This document shows, one piece after another, positions 14,700-23,554 of a stretch of DNA of 32,441 nt (its first letter is position 1; each line of letters begins with the position of its first letter). Below the pieces are notes generated by a model, which saw only the letters and a list, made by a program, of their open reading frames with translations, was not told where the DNA came from and ran no database searches. Source of the stretch: an uncultured Leucobacter sp. (GTDB lineage: Bacteria; Actinomycetota; Actinomycetes; Actinomycetales; Microbacteriaceae). Location: assembly GCA_937967375.1 (NCBI GenBank), contig CALCJF010000091.1:1-32441 (forward strand). Reading direction: 5' to 3'. A program made the translations under genes and the position numbers.

Positions 14700-16258
14700 T
14701 GAGTGAACGGAGCACACAGGTGAGCGACAGGGTAGCGGCGCTACGCAGCTGGCACCACGATTGGTCGGGGCTTCGTGTCGCCGTGCTTGGGCTCGGTATG
14801 ACCGGGTTCTCGGTGGCCGATACTCTGGTCGAACTCGGCTCGCGGGTACGCGTGATTTATGGCGGCGAGGATCCCGATCGCGAGCGGCTGCTCGACGTGA
14901 TTGGGGCAGAGCGGGCCATGCTGCCGGGAGACGATGCGCAGCTTGCCGACCTCGTCGAGTTTGACCCCGAGCTCGTGATTGTGTCGCCGGGCTATCGCCC
15001 CGACCATCCGCTGACCTCGTGGGCTGAGGCGAACGGTGTTGCAGTCTGGGGCGACATCGAGCTCGGCTGGCGCCTGCGCGACAAAACGAATCGCGTCGCC
15101 GACTGGATCTGCGTGACCGGCACGAACGGCAAGACCACCACGTCTCAGCTGACTGCGCACATGCTCATCGCGGGCGGCCTGCGCGCGGCGCCCGTTGGCA
15201 ACATCGGCGTGCCCATTCTCGATGCGCTGCGTGACCCGCAGGGCTATGACGCTCTCGTTGTCGAGCTTTCAAGTTTTCAGCTGCACAGGCTCGGTGCGGA
15301 GTCTGCCAGCGGAGTGTCACCGTATGCGAGCGTGTGCCTCAACATCGCCGACGATCATCTCGACTGGCACGGATCCTTTGACGCATATGTTGAGGCGAAG
15401 GCGAACGTGTACGAACGCACGCAGGTGGCGTGCGTCTATAACCGCGCCGATGAGCGCACGATGCGCATGGTCGAAGATGCAGACGTGGTCGAGGGTGCTC
15501 GCGCAGTGAGTTTCGGGCTCGACAGCCCGCCGTCGAGCGGATTCGGTGTGGTCGAGGGGTTGTTGCTTGACCGCGCGTATCACGCCGAGCGCCGCAACGA
15601 GGCTTACGAACTCGTGTCGGTTGAAGAGCTGAGCCAGCGTGGGCTGCACGCGCCGCACATGGTGCAGAATATTCTCGCCGCGGCGGCGCTCGCGAGATCT
15701 CGGGGAGTGGAGCCAGCTCAGATCGCTCAGGCCATCTTGAGCTTTCAACCCGACCCGCACCGCGTGCAGCGTCTCGGCACTGTGCGCGATCTGCAGTGGG
15801 TCGACGACTCTAAGGCGACGAACGCGCACGCCGCAGACGCCTCCCTTCGCGCGTTCGACAACGTGGTGTGGGTGGTCGGCGGGCTGCTCAAAGGTGTAGA
15901 CATCGGGTCGCTCGTGGCCGCACACGCCTCGCGCTTGCGTGGGGCCGTCGTGATCGGTGCAGAGCGGGCGGCAGTGCTCGATGCGCTTCAGCGACACGCA
16001 CCCGAGGTGCCGGTAATCGAGGTTTCGCCGGTGCAGACTGAAGACACGATGACCGACGCGGTGACCGCGGCGCTTTCGATCGCTCATGCTGGCGACACGG
16101 TGCTGCTTTCGCCCGCGGCGGCATCAATGGATCAATTCACCGACTATGCGGATCGCGGTCGTCGATTTCAGGCGGCGGTGAGAGCGCTCGGCGGTGACGC
16201 GCTCAGTGGAGGTGACGCGGGTGACGACGACACAGCGGCCGGGGGCGCCAACGCCTGA
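14699..16258 (+). CDS. murD: UDP-MurNAc-L-alanine (or glycine):D-glutamate ligase MurD
   Basis: Cytoplasmic Mur ligase of 519 residues adding D-Glu as the second peptide residue. It has an N-terminal Rossmann-type domain (VAVLGLGMTGFS), the ATP loop VTGTNGKTTTSQL, the LSSFQL block, DDHLDWHGSFDAY with the carbamylation-site lysine in the following E-A-K-A-N, and the C-domain D-D-S-K-A-T-N block. The ATG at 14699 shares one base with the mraY stop but has no ribosome site. An in-frame GTG at 14720 has GGAG eight bases upstream and would give 512 residues; either start is possible. In type B walls the first residue is often glycine, so the substrate may be UDP-MurNAc-Gly. The last 38 bases overlap ftsW. 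Confidence 0.96.
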   Translation: MSERSTQVSDRVAALRSWHHDWSGLRVAVLGLGMTGFSVADTLVELGSRVRVIYGGEDPDRERLLDVIGAERAMLPGDDAQLADLVEFDPELVIVSPGYRPDHPLTSWAEANGVAVWGDIELGWRLRDKTNRVADWICVTGTNGKTTTSQLTAHMLIAGGLRAAPVGNIGVPILDALRDPQGYDALVVELSSFQLHRLGAESASGVSPYASVCLNIADDHLDWHGSFDAYVEAKANVYERTQVACVYNRADERTMRMVEDADVVEGARAVSFGLDSPPSSGFGVVEGLLLDRAYHAERRNEAYELVSVEELSQRGLHAPHMVQNILAAAALARSRGVEPAQIAQAILSFQPDPHRVQRLGTVRDLQWVDDSKATNAHAADASLRAFDNVVWVVGGLLKGVDIGSLVAAHASRLRGAVVIGAERAAVLDALQRHAPEVPVIEVSPVQTEDTMTDAVTAALSIAHAGDTVLLSPAAASMDQFTDYADRGRRFQAAVRALGGDALSGGDAGDDDTAAGGANA

Positions 16259-17438
16259 TTCTGCGGGTGGCGCGAGCGGCTTCGCTCGAATCATGCTCGG
16301 ATCCGAGCTCAAGGTTTCTTCGAACCTTACCGTTGTCGCGCTCTACTCGATCACCTTTCTGCTGGTCGGCATCGGCCTCATCATGGTGCTTTCGTCGTCG
16401 TCGATCACCTCGTATCTCGATGACCAAGGCTTCTTCGGCAGTTTCTGGAAGCAGGCCACCTACGCGCTCATCGGCGTGCCTCTGATGTTGCTTGTGTCGC
16501 GGTTTCCGCTCTGGTTCTGGAAGAAATGGGCGTGGTGGCTGCTCGGCTTCGGAGTGTTCCTGCAGTTGCTGGTGTTCACGCCGCTCGGCGTCGAGGTCTG
16601 GGGCAACCGAAACTGGATTCAGATCGGTGGCTTCGGCGGTCAGCCGTCTGAGATGCTCAAGCTCGCGCTGATCGTGTGGATCGGTGCGATCCTCGTGAAG
16701 AAAGAGCCCTTGCTCGGCCAGGTGAAGCACGAGTTCATTCCCGTCGTGTTCCCAGGGGCCCTCATCGCGATCGGTCTCGTGTTGGCAGGTCGCGACCTCG
16801 GCACGGCGATGATCATGGGGGCGGCGGTGCTCGGAGCCATGATCTTCGGTGGCCTGAACTGGCGCACCATCGGGCTCACCATCGCGGGAGGCCTCGCGGG
16901 CGTGCTCGTGCTCGTGATCACGAGCCCAAACCGCATGATGCGTCTGTTCAGTTTTGCCGATGGTCACGCCGACTACAGCGGTACCGGATGGCAGCCAACG
17001 CACGCGCTCTGGGCGTTCGCCGGAGGAGGCGTCTTCGGTGTCGGCCTCGGGGGTTCGAAGGCAAAGTGGTCCTGGTTGCCTGCCGCCGATAACGACTACA
17101 TCTTCGCCATCATCGGCGAAGAACTCGGCATGGTCGGTGCGGTGCTGGTGATCGTGCTGTACGTCGCGCTCGCCATTGTGATGCTGCGCGCGATCGGCCG
17201 GGCGCGAGACCGATTCGGCAAGGCCGTGATCGGCGGCATCCTCGTGTGGATCGTCGGGCAGGCCTTCGTGAACATGGCGGTCGTGATGAACCTGCTACCG
17301 TCGCTCGGCGTGCCGCTGCCGCTCATCAGCGCGGGTGGTACGGCGTTGATCGCCTGTCTGCTGGCAATGGGCGTGGTGGTTTCGATCGCGAGAGACGGCG
17401 ACGAGTATCAAGAAGAACTCGCGCGAGCACGAGCGTGA
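16221..17438 (+). CDS. ftsW: Septal peptidoglycan glycosyltransferase FtsW (SEDS family)
   Basis: Polytopic membrane protein of 405 residues that polymerises lipid II at the septum together with FtsI. About ten helices are visible. SEDS signatures are present: VWGNRNWIQIGGFGGQPSE early in the protein, AGRDLGTAMI, the W-Q-P-T-H-A-L-W-A-F-A-G-G-G block, NDYIFAIIGEELG and the LPLISAGGTAL block near the C-terminus. Of several in-frame GTG codons (16194, 16206, 16212, 16221) I chose 16221 because GGAGG at 16208-16212 sits eight bases before it. The start therefore lies 38 bases inside murD in another frame. The gene is followed after 19 bp by murG. Confidence 0.96.
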   Translation: MTTTQRPGAPTPDSAGGASGFARIMLGSELKVSSNLTVVALYSITFLLVGIGLIMVLSSSSITSYLDDQGFFGSFWKQATYALIGVPLMLLVSRFPLWFWKKWAWWLLGFGVFLQLLVFTPLGVEVWGNRNWIQIGGFGGQPSEMLKLALIVWIGAILVKKEPLLGQVKHEFIPVVFPGALIAIGLVLAGRDLGTAMIMGAAVLGAMIFGGLNWRTIGLTIAGGLAGVLVLVITSPNRMMRLFSFADGHADYSGTGWQPTHALWAFAGGGVFGVGLGGSKAKWSWLPAADNDYIFAIIGEELGMVGAVLVIVLYVALAIVMLRAIGRARDRFGKAVIGGILVWIVGQAFVNMAVVMNLLPSLGVPLPLISAGGTALIACLLAMGVVVSIARDGDEYQEELARARA

Positions 17439-17457
17439 TGAGAGGATCGGCAGAACG

Positions 17458-18549
17458 TTGACGAAGTACCTGCTCGCCGGCGGTGGCACCGCTGGGCATG
17501 TGAACCCCTTGCTCGCCCTCGCCGACCTCGTGTCGAAGCTCGAGGCTGACGCCGAGATCGTGGTGCTTGGCACCGCGGAGGGCCTCGAGGCGAAGCTGGT
17601 GCCAGAGCGCGGGTACGAGTTGCAGACGATTGATCGACTGCCGTTTCCGCGTCGCCCGAACGGCTATGCGCTGAAATTTCCCGCGAAGTACGTGCGCGCG
17701 GTCAAGCGAGTGCGCGCGCTCATTCGCGAGCGCGACATCGACGTTGTCGTCGGCTTCGGAGGATACGCCTCGGCTCCGGCGTATCGCGCGGCCTACCTCG
17801 AGCGCGTGCCGTATGTCATTCACGAGGCGAATGCGAAGCCAGGCCTCGCGAACAAGCAGGGTGCGCGTCGCACCCGCTATGTCGGCGTGACCTTTGCAGG
17901 CACCCCTATTGCGCACGCCACGGTGACCGGAATGCCGCTTCGCCCCGAGATCACGACCCTCGACCGGCAGGCGCTCCGTGCAGAGGCCCGCTCGCACTTT
18001 GGCCTCGACCCGGCGCGCCGCACCCTGCTCGTCACCGGCGGTTCGCAGGGCGCTCGGGCGATCAATCGCGCAATCAGCGGCAGTGCCGAAGAGATCGTTC
18101 AGGCCGGTGCGCAGGTGCTGCATGTGTGGGGCGGCCTCACTGAACTCGAAGACCCGGGAGTTGACGGCTACCACGTCATTCCGTACTGCGACCGCATGGA
18201 TCTCGCTTTCGCTGCCTGCGAACTCGCGGTATCGCGTGCCGGCTCGACCACGGTGAGTGAGCTCTCGGGTCTCGGCGTGCCTGCGATTCTTGTGCCCTAC
18301 TCGTCTGGCAACGGAGAGCAGAGGTTCAACGCTGCAGGCGTGGTGCGCGCAGGCGGGGCGATCCTCGTCGAAGATAACGAGCTGACCCCCGCGTGGGTGC
18401 GCGAAACGCTCATTCCGCTGCTCACGAGTGACAACGAGCTCGCCGCCATGTCGGAGCGCTCGAAGACTGCGGGAACACTCGACGGCACCGAGCGGTTGTA
18501 CGATCTTGTGCGGGCCGCGCTCGAATCAGGCACCGCCACACAGGCATAG
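17458..18549 (+). CDS. murG: UDP-GlcNAc:lipid I transferase MurG
   Basis: Peripheral membrane glycosyltransferase (GT28, GT-B fold) of 363 residues that adds GlcNAc to lipid I, making lipid II. The N-terminal glycine loop LLAGGGTAGHVNP, VVGFGGYAS, IHEANAKPGLANK, the second glycine loop TGGSQGARAIN and the C-terminal SRAGSTTVSEL and VPY blocks are all present. The start is TTG, the only one in the window; it places the glycine loop at the expected distance and has GAGAGGA about ten bases upstream. A rare start codon could lower its translation relative to neighbours. Confidence 0.97.
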   Translation: MTKYLLAGGGTAGHVNPLLALADLVSKLEADAEIVVLGTAEGLEAKLVPERGYELQTIDRLPFPRRPNGYALKFPAKYVRAVKRVRALIRERDIDVVVGFGGYASAPAYRAAYLERVPYVIHEANAKPGLANKQGARRTRYVGVTFAGTPIAHATVTGMPLRPEITTLDRQALRAEARSHFGLDPARRTLLVTGGSQGARAINRAISGSAEEIVQAGAQVLHVWGGLTELEDPGVDGYHVIPYCDRMDLAFAACELAVSRAGSTTVSELSGLGVPAILVPYSSGNGEQRFNAAGVVRAGGAILVEDNELTPAWVRETLIPLLTSDNELAAMSERSKTAGTLDGTERLYDLVRAALESGTATQA

Positions 18550-18577
18550 TCGTCTCAGGCGGCACGAAGGAGAAGCA

Positions 18578-20002
18578 ATGATTTACCCCGATCTCGAGAT
18601 GGAGATTCCGCAGTCGCTCGGGCGAGTGCACTTCGTGGGTATCGGCGGCTCCGGTATGAGCGGGATCGCACGCATGATGCACGAGGCGGGCGTTCCAGTG
18701 ACCGGCTCTGACCGCAGCGCGAGTTACACGACCGAGGCGCTCGAGCAACTCGGCGTGCGCGTGTCGATCGGGCACGACGCCGCAAACGTCGGCGACGCAG
18801 ACACGCTCGTCGTCACGGGTGCGCTCTGGCAGGACAACCCCGAGTATCAGTACGCGCTCGCGCACGGCCTGCCCGTGCTGCATCGCTCGCACGCGCTCGC
18901 GTGGCTCGCGCGTCGCGGTCGCCTCGTGGCCGTCGCGGGAGCGCACGGCAAGACCACCTCGACCGGCATGCTCGTCACGGGGCTCATCGGCGTCGGGGCA
19001 GACCCGTCGTTCGTCAACGGCGGGGTCATCGAGTCGCTCGGCGTGAGCTCGGGCTCGGGCAGCGGTGAGCTCTTCGTGATCGAGGCAGACGAGAGCGACA
19101 AATCGTTTCTGCTCTATGACACCGCTGTCGCTCTGGTGACGAATGTCGACCCCGAGCACCTCGACTTCTACGGCTCGCGCGAGGCGTTCATGCAGGCCTT
19201 CGTCGACTTCTCGCTCGGAGCTCGCGAATTGCTCGTAATTTCTGCGGACGACCCGGGCACCCGTGAGGTGCTCACTGCGCTAGCGGCGACTGAAGCCGAG
19301 CGCCCACGGCCCGCGATTCGCACGTTCGGTGAGCGCGAGGATGCAGACGTGCGCATCGTGGCGATCGACGATTCTGGGCCCGTGAAGTTCACGGTCGAGG
19401 TCGATGGCGAACGCTATTCTTCGCAGCTCGCCGTCTATGGGCGTCACAACGCGGTGAATGCGGTCGGCGCGCTTGCGGTGCTGACAGGGCTCGGCTACGA
19501 GGTAGGAGCGGCGCTCGAAGCGATTTCGCAGTTCGGCGGCACGAAGCGCCGCTTCGAGTTTCATGCCGAGGTCGGCGGCGTGCGCGTCTACGACGACTAC
19601 GCCCACCACCCGACCGAGGTGGCGGCTCTGCTCGACTCGGCGCGCGCCGTGGTCGGCGAGGGGCGACTTATCGCGATTCATCAGCCGCATCTCTTCAGCC
19701 GTACCTCAATGTTTCACCGCGAGTTCGCCGAGGTGCTCGAGCAGGGTGCCGATCATACGGTCGTGCTCGAAGTCGATGGCGCTCGCGAGGATCCCGTCGC
19801 CGGTGTGACAGGCGAGCTCGTGTCGAACGACTTTGTCGACGCCTCGAAGGTGGCCTATGTCGACGACTGGCAGCGAGCCGCCGACTACCTCGCCGAGTTC
19901 GCGAGGCCCGGAGACGTCATGATCACGATGAGTTGCGGAACTGTCTATCGGATTATTCCGCAGGTGGTCGAAGCGCTTCGCGGGCGCTTCGAACAGTCAT
20001 GA
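18578..20002 (+). CDS. murC: UDP-MurNAc:L-alanine (or glycine) ligase MurC
   Basis: First Mur ligase of the peptide arm, 474 residues. It has the N-terminal VHFVGIGGSGMSGIA glycine loop, the ATP loop VAGAHGKTTSTGML, the E-A-D-E-S-D-K-S-F block, NVDPEHLDFY, GRHNAVNAVGA and the C-domain DDYAHHPTEV and QPHLFSRT blocks. The ATG at 18578 has a strong GAAGGAGA site seven bases upstream, so it is preferred over upstream in-frame codons that would extend into murG. Type B walls usually start with glycine, so the amino acid used may be glycine; the sequence does not decide this. It overlaps ftsQ by four bases. Confidence 0.97.
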   Translation: MIYPDLEMEIPQSLGRVHFVGIGGSGMSGIARMMHEAGVPVTGSDRSASYTTEALEQLGVRVSIGHDAANVGDADTLVVTGALWQDNPEYQYALAHGLPVLHRSHALAWLARRGRLVAVAGAHGKTTSTGMLVTGLIGVGADPSFVNGGVIESLGVSSGSGSGELFVIEADESDKSFLLYDTAVALVTNVDPEHLDFYGSREAFMQAFVDFSLGARELLVISADDPGTREVLTALAATEAERPRPAIRTFGEREDADVRIVAIDDSGPVKFTVEVDGERYSSQLAVYGRHNAVNAVGALAVLTGLGYEVGAALEAISQFGGTKRRFEFHAEVGGVRVYDDYAHHPTEVAALLDSARAVVGEGRLIAIHQPHLFSRTSMFHREFAEVLEQGADHTVVLEVDGAREDPVAGVTGELVSNDFVDASKVAYVDDWQRAADYLAEFARPGDVMITMSCGTVYRIIPQVVEALRGRFEQS

Positions 20003-20952
20003 AGCGACCGGGCGGCTTCGACGGCGGCGAGGCGCGGCCCGAACCGGTAGCGCCTGCGCGTGTGCAGGTGCCCAATCCCGCGCCGGCTCCCGAAGTTGTG
20101 CCCGCGCCGGTGCTCGCCGAAACCGTTGACCTTTCCGAGGTGCGTTCGAGACATCTCGCGAGGGCAGAGGTGGCCGAGGATTCCGACAGCGTGCAGCTTG
20201 CCGAGGAACGCCTGAAGCAGGCGAAGCGGGATCGCCGCACGCGAGAGCGCCGTGAGCAGCGGCGCTTCACCGAGCACTTGCGGCTTCGTCGCCGGCGCTG
20301 GATCATTGCAGCCGGGGCAGTGCTCGGCCTGGCGCTGTTCGTAGCGGTTGGCGTGTTCACCCCGATCATGGCGGTGCGCGACATTCAGGTGCAGGGCGCG
20401 CAGACCGTCGACGTCGAACAGTTGCAGCAGTCGCTCTCGCGTTTCGAGGGTGTTCCGCTCGCGCTCGTGAGCGATCGCGATGTGCATCAGGCGGTCGAGT
20501 CGTTTCCGCTGATTCAGCGCTATTCGATCGAGCGCATTCCGCCGCATACGCTGGTGGTGCTGATCGAGGAGCGACAGGCGGTGATCGCGATGGAGCGTGA
20601 GGGCGGCTTCGACCTGCTCGACCCCGCAGGGGTACTGCTCGGTCGTGCCGCCGAGCGTCCCTCGGGTGTGCCGCTCGGGAGCCCCGAGCTGACCGATACC
20701 GCCTCTCCAGCCTTTCTCACGGCATCGCAGGTCATTCGAGACATGCCCGATGACCTGCGGCAGCAACTCGTGAGCGTGCGCGCAAGCAACGCGCAAGATG
20801 TGAGCTTTGTGCTTGCGAGCGGCACCGAGGTGCTGTGGGGTGAATCGAAAGAGACGCAACGCAAGTCTGCCGTGCTGCGCTCAATGCTTGCTTCGATTGG
20901 GGCCCCGGGGCTCATCGACGTTTCGGCGCCCGAGGCTCCTGTCTTTAAGTAA
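19999..20952 (+). CDS. ftsQ: Cell division protein FtsQ
   Basis: Bitopic divisome protein of 317 residues. A long cytoplasmic tail (residues 1-100) is Pro/Ala-rich at first and then strongly charged, with a coiled-coil-like Glu/Arg stretch (about 62-98). One membrane helix lies at about 101-123, followed by a POTRA domain (about 126-196, starting M-A-V-R-D-I-Q-V-Q-G) and an FtsQ/DivIB domain with YSIERIPPHTLVV and EERQAV segments. It links FtsW/FtsI to FtsL and FtsB-like partners. The ATG overlaps the murC stop (ATGA). It is followed by 170 bp of leader before ftsZ. Confidence 0.93.
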   Translation: MKRPGGFDGGEARPEPVAPARVQVPNPAPAPEVVPAPVLAETVDLSEVRSRHLARAEVAEDSDSVQLAEERLKQAKRDRRTRERREQRRFTEHLRLRRRRWIIAAGAVLGLALFVAVGVFTPIMAVRDIQVQGAQTVDVEQLQQSLSRFEGVPLALVSDRDVHQAVESFPLIQRYSIERIPPHTLVVLIEERQAVIAMEREGGFDLLDPAGVLLGRAAERPSGVPLGSPELTDTASPAFLTASQVIRDMPDDLRQQLVSVRASNAQDVSFVLASGTEVLWGESKETQRKSAVLRSMLASIGAPGLIDVSAPEAPVFK

Positions 20953-21041
20953 CGGCTTCTGCCTGCGGTGCGCGGGAGAGAAAGAAACTATTCTTCGCGC
21001 GAGTGCGGCGTGTCCGGCGATCAGACATTCGTGCGCCCCGT

Positions 21042-21106
21042 ACGGTAAAAACCGTCAAGCGTATACGCCAATACTAACTTTCACCTTCAGGTAGAGGTTG
21101 AAAGTT
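21042..21106 (+). promoter_or_regulatory. ftsZ leader with three inverted repeats
   Basis: The 170-bp ftsQ-ftsZ gap is AT-richer than the genes and holds three perfect repeats: ACGGT-AAAA-ACCGT (21042-21055), the palindrome GCGTATACGC (21059-21068), and AACTTTCA (21076-21083) / TGAAAGTT (21099-21106). The last extends inward by CCT/AGG across one bulged base, giving an 11-bp hairpin. That hairpin ends about two bases before the strong GAGGGAGGA ribosome site of ftsZ. A -10 may lie at TATACG (21062-21067) or near 21071-21077. ftsZ is often driven by several promoters; I cannot place the start site. Confidence 0.5.
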
Positions 21107-21122
21107 GAGGGAGGACCCCACC

Positions 21123-22298
21123 GTGTCGAACCAGAACTACCTCGCAGTGATCAAGGTCGTTGGCGTCGGCGGGGGTGGTGTCAACGCGGTCAACCGCATG
21201 ATCGAGCTCGGCCTGCGCGGCGTCGAGTTCATTGCGGTGAACACCGACGCGCAGGCGCTGCTGCTGAGCGATGCCGATGTGAAGCTCGACATCGGCCGGG
21301 AGATCACGCGCGGTCTCGGTGCGGGCGCAGACCCCGAGGTGGGGCGTCGCGCTGCCGAGGATCACGCTGAAGAGATCGAAGAAGTGCTTACTGGCGCCGA
21401 CATGGTGTTCGTGACCGCCGGAGAGGGTGGCGGCACCGGCACCGGTGCCGCACCGGTGGTCGCGAGGATCGCCCGCTCGGTCGGCGCGCTCACCATCGGC
21501 GTGGTGACACGGCCGTTCGGCTTCGAGGGCAAGCGCCGCGCGGCTCAGGCTGACACCGGCATTCATACTCTGCGAGAGTCAGTCGACACGCTCATCGTCG
21601 TGCCGAACGACCGCCTGCTCGAGATCAGCGAGCCGGGCATCAGCATGATCGAGGCCTTCGCCGCAGCAGACCAGGTGCTGCTCGCCGGTGTGCAGGGCAT
21701 CACCGACCTGATTACCACCCCGGGCCTGATCAACGTCGACTTCGCAGACGTGAAGTCGGTGATGCAGGGCGCAGGCTCGGCGCTGATGGGTATCGGTTCG
21801 GCCAGGGGAGCGGATCGCGCGATCAAGGCGGCAGAGCTCGCCGTTGCCTCGCCGCTGCTTGAGGCGTCGATCGAGGGCGCGCACGGCGTGCTGCTGTCGA
21901 TCCAGGGCTCTTCGAACCTCGCGCTGAGCGAAATCACCGAGGCCTCGCAGCTGGTGCACGACGTCGTTCACTCCGAGGCGAACATCATCTTTGGCACGGT
22001 CATCGACGACACGCTCGGCGACGAGGTGCGTGTGACCGTGATCGCTGCCGGTTTCGACCCCGAACAGCTCGACGCCAACACGGGCCGTGTGCCCGAACGC
22101 GGTCGTTTCGCGAGCCGCGTCGAGACTATCGACGACCTCCCCGCTGCGACGCGCAGCCGGGCGCAGGCGGGCGAGTCATCGGAGAACGCCGCCGAGTTCG
22201 GCGAGGTGATTGTGAGCCCTCCCGTTGAAGAGCAGCTCGTCGATCCCGCATTCGACGGTGAAGACCTCGATCTCGACATTCCCGACTTTCTGAAGTAG
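21123..22298 (+). CDS. ftsZ: Cell division GTPase FtsZ
   Basis: Tubulin homologue of 391 residues that forms the Z ring. The nucleotide loop KVVGVGGGGVNAVNRM is near the N-terminus, and the tubulin signature GGGTGTG is at 102-108. The T7-loop region follows the N-V-D-F-A-D-V-K block, where the catalytic aspartates are expected. A variable linker (about 320-375) ends in the conserved C-terminal peptide D-L-D-I-P-D-F-L-K, which in actinobacteria recruits SepF. The GTG at 21123 has GAGGGAGGA upstream; an in-frame extension to 21105 would run through the leader hairpin and is not supported. yggS starts two bases after the stop. Confidence 0.98.
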   Translation: MSNQNYLAVIKVVGVGGGGVNAVNRMIELGLRGVEFIAVNTDAQALLLSDADVKLDIGREITRGLGAGADPEVGRRAAEDHAEEIEEVLTGADMVFVTAGEGGGTGTGAAPVVARIARSVGALTIGVVTRPFGFEGKRRAAQADTGIHTLRESVDTLIVVPNDRLLEISEPGISMIEAFAAADQVLLAGVQGITDLITTPGLINVDFADVKSVMQGAGSALMGIGSARGADRAIKAAELAVASPLLEASIEGAHGVLLSIQGSSNLALSEITEASQLVHDVVHSEANIIFGTVIDDTLGDEVRVTVIAAGFDPEQLDANTGRVPERGRFASRVETIDDLPAATRSRAQAGESSENAAEFGEVIVSPPVEEQLVDPAFDGEDLDLDIPDFLK

Positions 22299-22300
22299 CC

Positions 22301-23011
22301 ATGGCAGCGAACTCGGGGCACGAAGGCCCAGCCTCGCTTGCCGGGCGACTCGAAGCCGTGCAGCTGGGGCTCGCTGGCGCTGCCCGCAGCGCCGGCAGGT
22401 CGCCCGAAGAGTTGACGCTGATCGTCGTGACCAAGTTTCACCCGGCCAGCCTCGTGCGCGATCTTGCCGAGCTCGGGGTGCGAGACGTCGGAGAGAACCG
22501 GCATCAGGAGGCGCAGCTCAAGAGTGCAGAGCTCGCGAGCCTCGGGCTGCGATGGCACTTCATCGGTCAGTTGCAGACCAAGAAGGCGCGGCAGGCAGCG
22601 CAGTACGCGCATGCAATCCACTCGATCGATCGAGAGCGGCTTGTCGATGCGCTCGCGACCGCCGAAGTGCCTAGCCCCATCGATGCCTTTGTGCAGGTGA
22701 ATCTCACCGACGATCCCAGCCGGGGGGGAGCCGCGCCTGCCGAGCTCGAGCACATTGCCGAGCGTGTACTTGAGACGCCAACGCTGCGGTTGCGTGGGGT
22801 AATGGCGGTGGCGCCGCTCCCCGAGGAAGAAGAGGCTGCAAGCGCGTTTGCTCGCCTGCGCGTGTTTTCCGAGCGCCTGCGCTCGCTCGATCCGAACGCA
22901 AGTGCCATCTCTGCTGGCATGACGCACGATTACGTCGAGGCGATCGCGGCTGGCGCGACACACCTTCGAATCGGCAGCGCAATCACGGGAAATAGGCCCG
23001 TCGCCGGTTAG
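22301..23011 (+). CDS. yggS: PLP homeostasis protein, YggS family
   Basis: Pyridoxal-phosphate-binding TIM-barrel protein of 236 residues with no known catalytic activity, involved in PLP and amino acid homeostasis. The PLP lysine is K45 in LIVVTKFHP. GENRHQEAQLK, HFIGQLQTKK and HSIDRERL are family blocks, and the C-terminal GMTHDYVEAI and LRIGSAITG segments bind the phosphate. It begins two bases after ftsZ and probably shares its mRNA. In mycobacteria a YfiH/PgeF-like gene stands between ftsZ and yggS; none is present here. Confidence 0.95.
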   Translation: MAANSGHEGPASLAGRLEAVQLGLAGAARSAGRSPEELTLIVVTKFHPASLVRDLAELGVRDVGENRHQEAQLKSAELASLGLRWHFIGQLQTKKARQAAQYAHAIHSIDRERLVDALATAEVPSPIDAFVQVNLTDDPSRGGAAPAELEHIAERVLETPTLRLRGVMAVAPLPEEEEAASAFARLRVFSERLRSLDPNASAISAGMTHDYVEAIAAGATHLRIGSAITGNRPVAG

Positions 23012-23014
23012 TCT
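23009..23014 (+). promoter_or_regulatory. Possible -10 box for sepF overlapping the yggS stop
   Basis: TAGTCT includes the TAG stop of yggS and would give a leader of about 43 nt before the sepF ATG. The TANNNT form matches other boxes in the window, but there is no -35 support. Confidence 0.3.
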
Positions 23015-23063
23015 CGAAAGCATAACGCGGAACGAACCGGCATTCGTGAAGGAGATTGAGAAC

Positions 23064-23549
23064 ATGGGTAATCCGTTGAAGAAGACCATGGTGTTCCTTG
23101 GTCTTGCCGAGGAAGAACTCGACGAGCAGGGAAACCCCGTCGAGCCCGTTCGCGCTGAGAGCGAGCCTGCTCCCGCGCCCGCTGCGGCAAAGCCGGCTCA
23201 GCGCGCACCCGTCACCCCACTGCGCAAGGTCGCGCCTGTGCGTCAGGTGATGCCGCAAGCTATGAACGAGATTCTGACTGTGCACCCGACCGAGTACCGT
23301 GACGCCGCGACGGTTGCCGAGAGCTTCCGCGAGGGCGTTCCGGTGATTCTCAACCTGTCGCACATGAACGAGGCTGAGGCGAAACGCCTCATCGACTTCG
23401 CAAGTGGCCTGACGATGGGGCTCTCGGGGCGTATCGAACGTGTCACGAGCAAGGTGTTCCTGCTATCGCCAGAGCACATTGCCACGAGCAATGGCGAGTC
23501 GCCGAAGCAGGGCGAGTCAGGCTCGTTCTTCGTCAGCGCCACCGCGTAG
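23064..23549 (+). CDS. sepF: Cell division protein SepF
   Basis: Cytoplasmic FtsZ-binding membrane anchor of 161 residues, the main Z-ring tether where FtsA is absent, as here. The N-terminal MGNPLKKTMVFLGLAEEE is the amphipathic membrane-binding segment; a Pro/Ala linker follows (about 35-70); the SepF core (about 75-150) contains VPVILNLSHMNEAEAKRLIDF and GRIERVTSKVFLLSP. I chose the ATG at 23064 because an AAGGAG site lies ten bases upstream and the amphipathic helix should be at the extreme N-terminus; an upstream GTG at 23046 lacks this support. Confidence 0.96.
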   Translation: MGNPLKKTMVFLGLAEEELDEQGNPVEPVRAESEPAPAPAAAKPAQRAPVTPLRKVAPVRQVMPQAMNEILTVHPTEYRDAATVAESFREGVPVILNLSHMNEAEAKRLIDFASGLTMGLSGRIERVTSKVFLLSPEHIATSNGESPKQGESGSFFVSATA

Positions 23550-23554
23550 CGTAG

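Noticed and set aside
13530..14717. 395-codon open frame antisense to mraY
   Set aside because: It is rich in His, Asp, Glu and Arg because it mirrors hydrophobic codons of a membrane protein; no domain is seen.
16194..16220. Earlier GTG starts for ftsW at 16194, 16206 and 16212
   Set aside because: Only the GTG at 16221 has GGAGG at proper distance; the others have none or one directly adjacent.
21105..21122. Upstream in-frame extension of ftsZ
   Set aside because: It would place the start inside the leader hairpin and translate the ribosome site; the GTG at 21123 has correct spacing and the family N-terminus.
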